From the NCBI GenBank assembly GCA_964058805.1, contig CAXKVV010000119.1, positions 1-33,373 of the forward strand: a DNA stretch of 33,373 nt, written 5' to 3'. Positions 32,611 to 33,373 of this stretch are shown here, piece by piece (the stretch's first letter is position 1; the number at the start of each line of letters is the position of its first letter). This stretch comes from Schoenoplectus triqueter. Lineage: Eukaryota; Streptophyta; Magnoliopsida; Poales; Cyperaceae. The notes below the pieces were generated by a model, which worked only from the letters and a program-made list of their open reading frames with translations, made no database searches and was not told the DNA's origin. A program made the translations under genes and the position numbers.

Positions 32611-32982
32611 TGCCACGTGGCAGCCTCTCATTGGGCCATGTCAGCAAGTGGGCCCCACCCTGGTATGGGTCACTGACAGGTGGGCCCCACCTCAGTGCCA
32701 CGTGGCAGACAGCCAGTGGGCCACCTCATCCCATCCTATGCCACATGGCATCACACCAGTGGTCCACTACACTCCCTCTGTGCCACACGGCACAACCAGA
32801 GGAGGCCATCTCACCCAACCCTAAGCCACATGGCACAGCTACATCAAGCCACATCAACTCAGCTGTGCCACATGGCATTTTTCTAGCCAGCCACCTCACC
32901 ATTTTGGTTACAGCTATTACACATGGCAGCAGGCCATTGGACCAAGGCTATACATGTGGGCCCTATTATGTGCCATGTGTCA
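32611..32982. repeat. Tandem array (42-43 bp) of G-box/E-box palindromes
   Basis: Twelve-base palindromes of the form TGCCAC(G/A)(T/C)GGCA start at 32611, 32696, 32739, 32781, 32824 and 32866. Intervals are 85, 43, 42, 43 and 42 bp, with looser copies near 32917 and 32971. The first two are exact TGCCACGTGGCA, containing the CACGTG G-box bound by bZIP and bHLH factors. The others carry CACATG or CACACG, as expected from methylated-CpG decay. Spacers share CCAGTGGGCCACCTCA-like sequence. It lies in an LTR-like, non-coding region; the open frame spanning it is a by-product of the repeat. Confidence 0.8.
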
Positions 32983-33373
32983 CTCACAGATTGATACACA
33001 GTCAGCAAGATTAAACAGGGAGATTAGTATGAAGATTGCCAGATCAGATGAAACAGCCAATAGAAACGTGCCACATTAGCATAATTAATCCTAAATTGCT
33101 GACATGGCTACTCCTAAGCCCATTTACATCTAACAATGGGGCCCAACAGTCAGAGATGTAGACAAAGGCGCATAATTAAGCCATGAACCAAGTCTGTATA
33201 GCCTATTCATTCAGTTCAACGCAGCTGAATTTAAAAGGAGAATAAGAAAGAGATAAACCTGGTGCATGAGCTCTATGCCGCTGCTCCTCTTCTCCCCTGC
33301 GCTTTGGATCACGCGCGCCATGTGCACCCAAACCAGTCGAAGAGCCTTCTCCCTCCCTCTTCTTCTCGCCATT
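32983..33373. other. Continuation of the LTR-like region to the window edge
   Basis: No gene is recognised. The last 100 bases are GC-richer and CT-rich on the plus strand, and the minus strand has an ATG at 33372 opening a short Arg-rich frame without known resemblance. This could be a leader of a retroelement or the edge of a gene outside the window. Confidence 0.3.

Noticed and set aside
32610..33014. 134-residue open frame on the plus strand
   Set aside because: It is the translation of the 42-43-bp tandem array; overlapping frames in the same stretch are also open, and there is no domain.

Overview
This is a nuclear plant genomic window: AT-rich, with split genes having canonical GT-AG introns, plastid-targeted enzymes, an expansin, a NAC transcription factor and plant retroelements. 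The tail of the plastid Cu/Zn superoxide dismutase ([15 protein letters not shown]...) reads more like monocot than dicot forms as I remember them. A non-grass monocot is my best guess, held with low to moderate confidence.

Positions 1-15,125 are a gene island with four genes. (1) The 3' end of a chloroplast Cu/Zn superoxide dismutase on the + strand (exons from 74 to 760; the 5' part lies outside the window). (2) A complete three-exon alpha-expansin on + (1615-3381, 285 aa) with an unusual His/Asn-rich N-terminal extension. (3) A complete 14-exon chloroplast NADP-dependent malate dehydrogenase on + (4825-7940, 436 aa) that keeps both regulatory cysteine pairs. (4) A five-exon NAC transcription factor on - (15125-11321, 516 aa) with a C-terminal transmembrane segment, that is, a membrane-tethered NAC resembling Arabidopsis ANAC053/ANAC078. 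A small hAT-like MITE (4130-4370) lies between the expansin and the malate dehydrogenase. An exon-like segment at 9470-9539 on - lies downstream of the NAC gene.

From about 15.3 kb onward I find no confident host gene, and the sequence is mostly mobile DNA. A fold-back (inverted-repeat) element with arms near 16,316-16,575 and 21,325-21,540 is split by a 4.6-kb non-coding insertion at 16,654-21,255. That insertion has TGTCA...TGACA ends and a perfect 5-bp target duplication (GGTTT), and looks like a large solo LTR or an LTR-derived element. About 21.8-25.5 kb is AT-rich with scattered decayed repeat remnants. A degenerate Ty1/copia retrotransposon on - fills 25,499-30,692; it has two LTRs, a primer-binding site matching initiator tRNA-Met, and recognisable gag, protease, integrase, reverse transcriptase and RNase H pieces. 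From 30.8 kb to the end there are transposon-like subterminal repeats, then an LTR/promoter-like region. That region holds a tandem duplication carrying two TATA boxes 246 bp apart and a striking array in which a G-box palindrome (TGCCACGTGGCA and decayed versions) recurs every 42-43 bp.

The island genes share a loose theme. Two encode chloroplast redox enzymes (superoxide removal and the NADP-malate valve), one a cell-wall loosening protein and one a stress-type tethered transcription factor. Nothing in the sequence shows that they are co-regulated. The most unusual structures are the 42-43-bp G-box array, the insertion nested inside a fold-back element, and a possible alternative 3' exon of the NAC gene.
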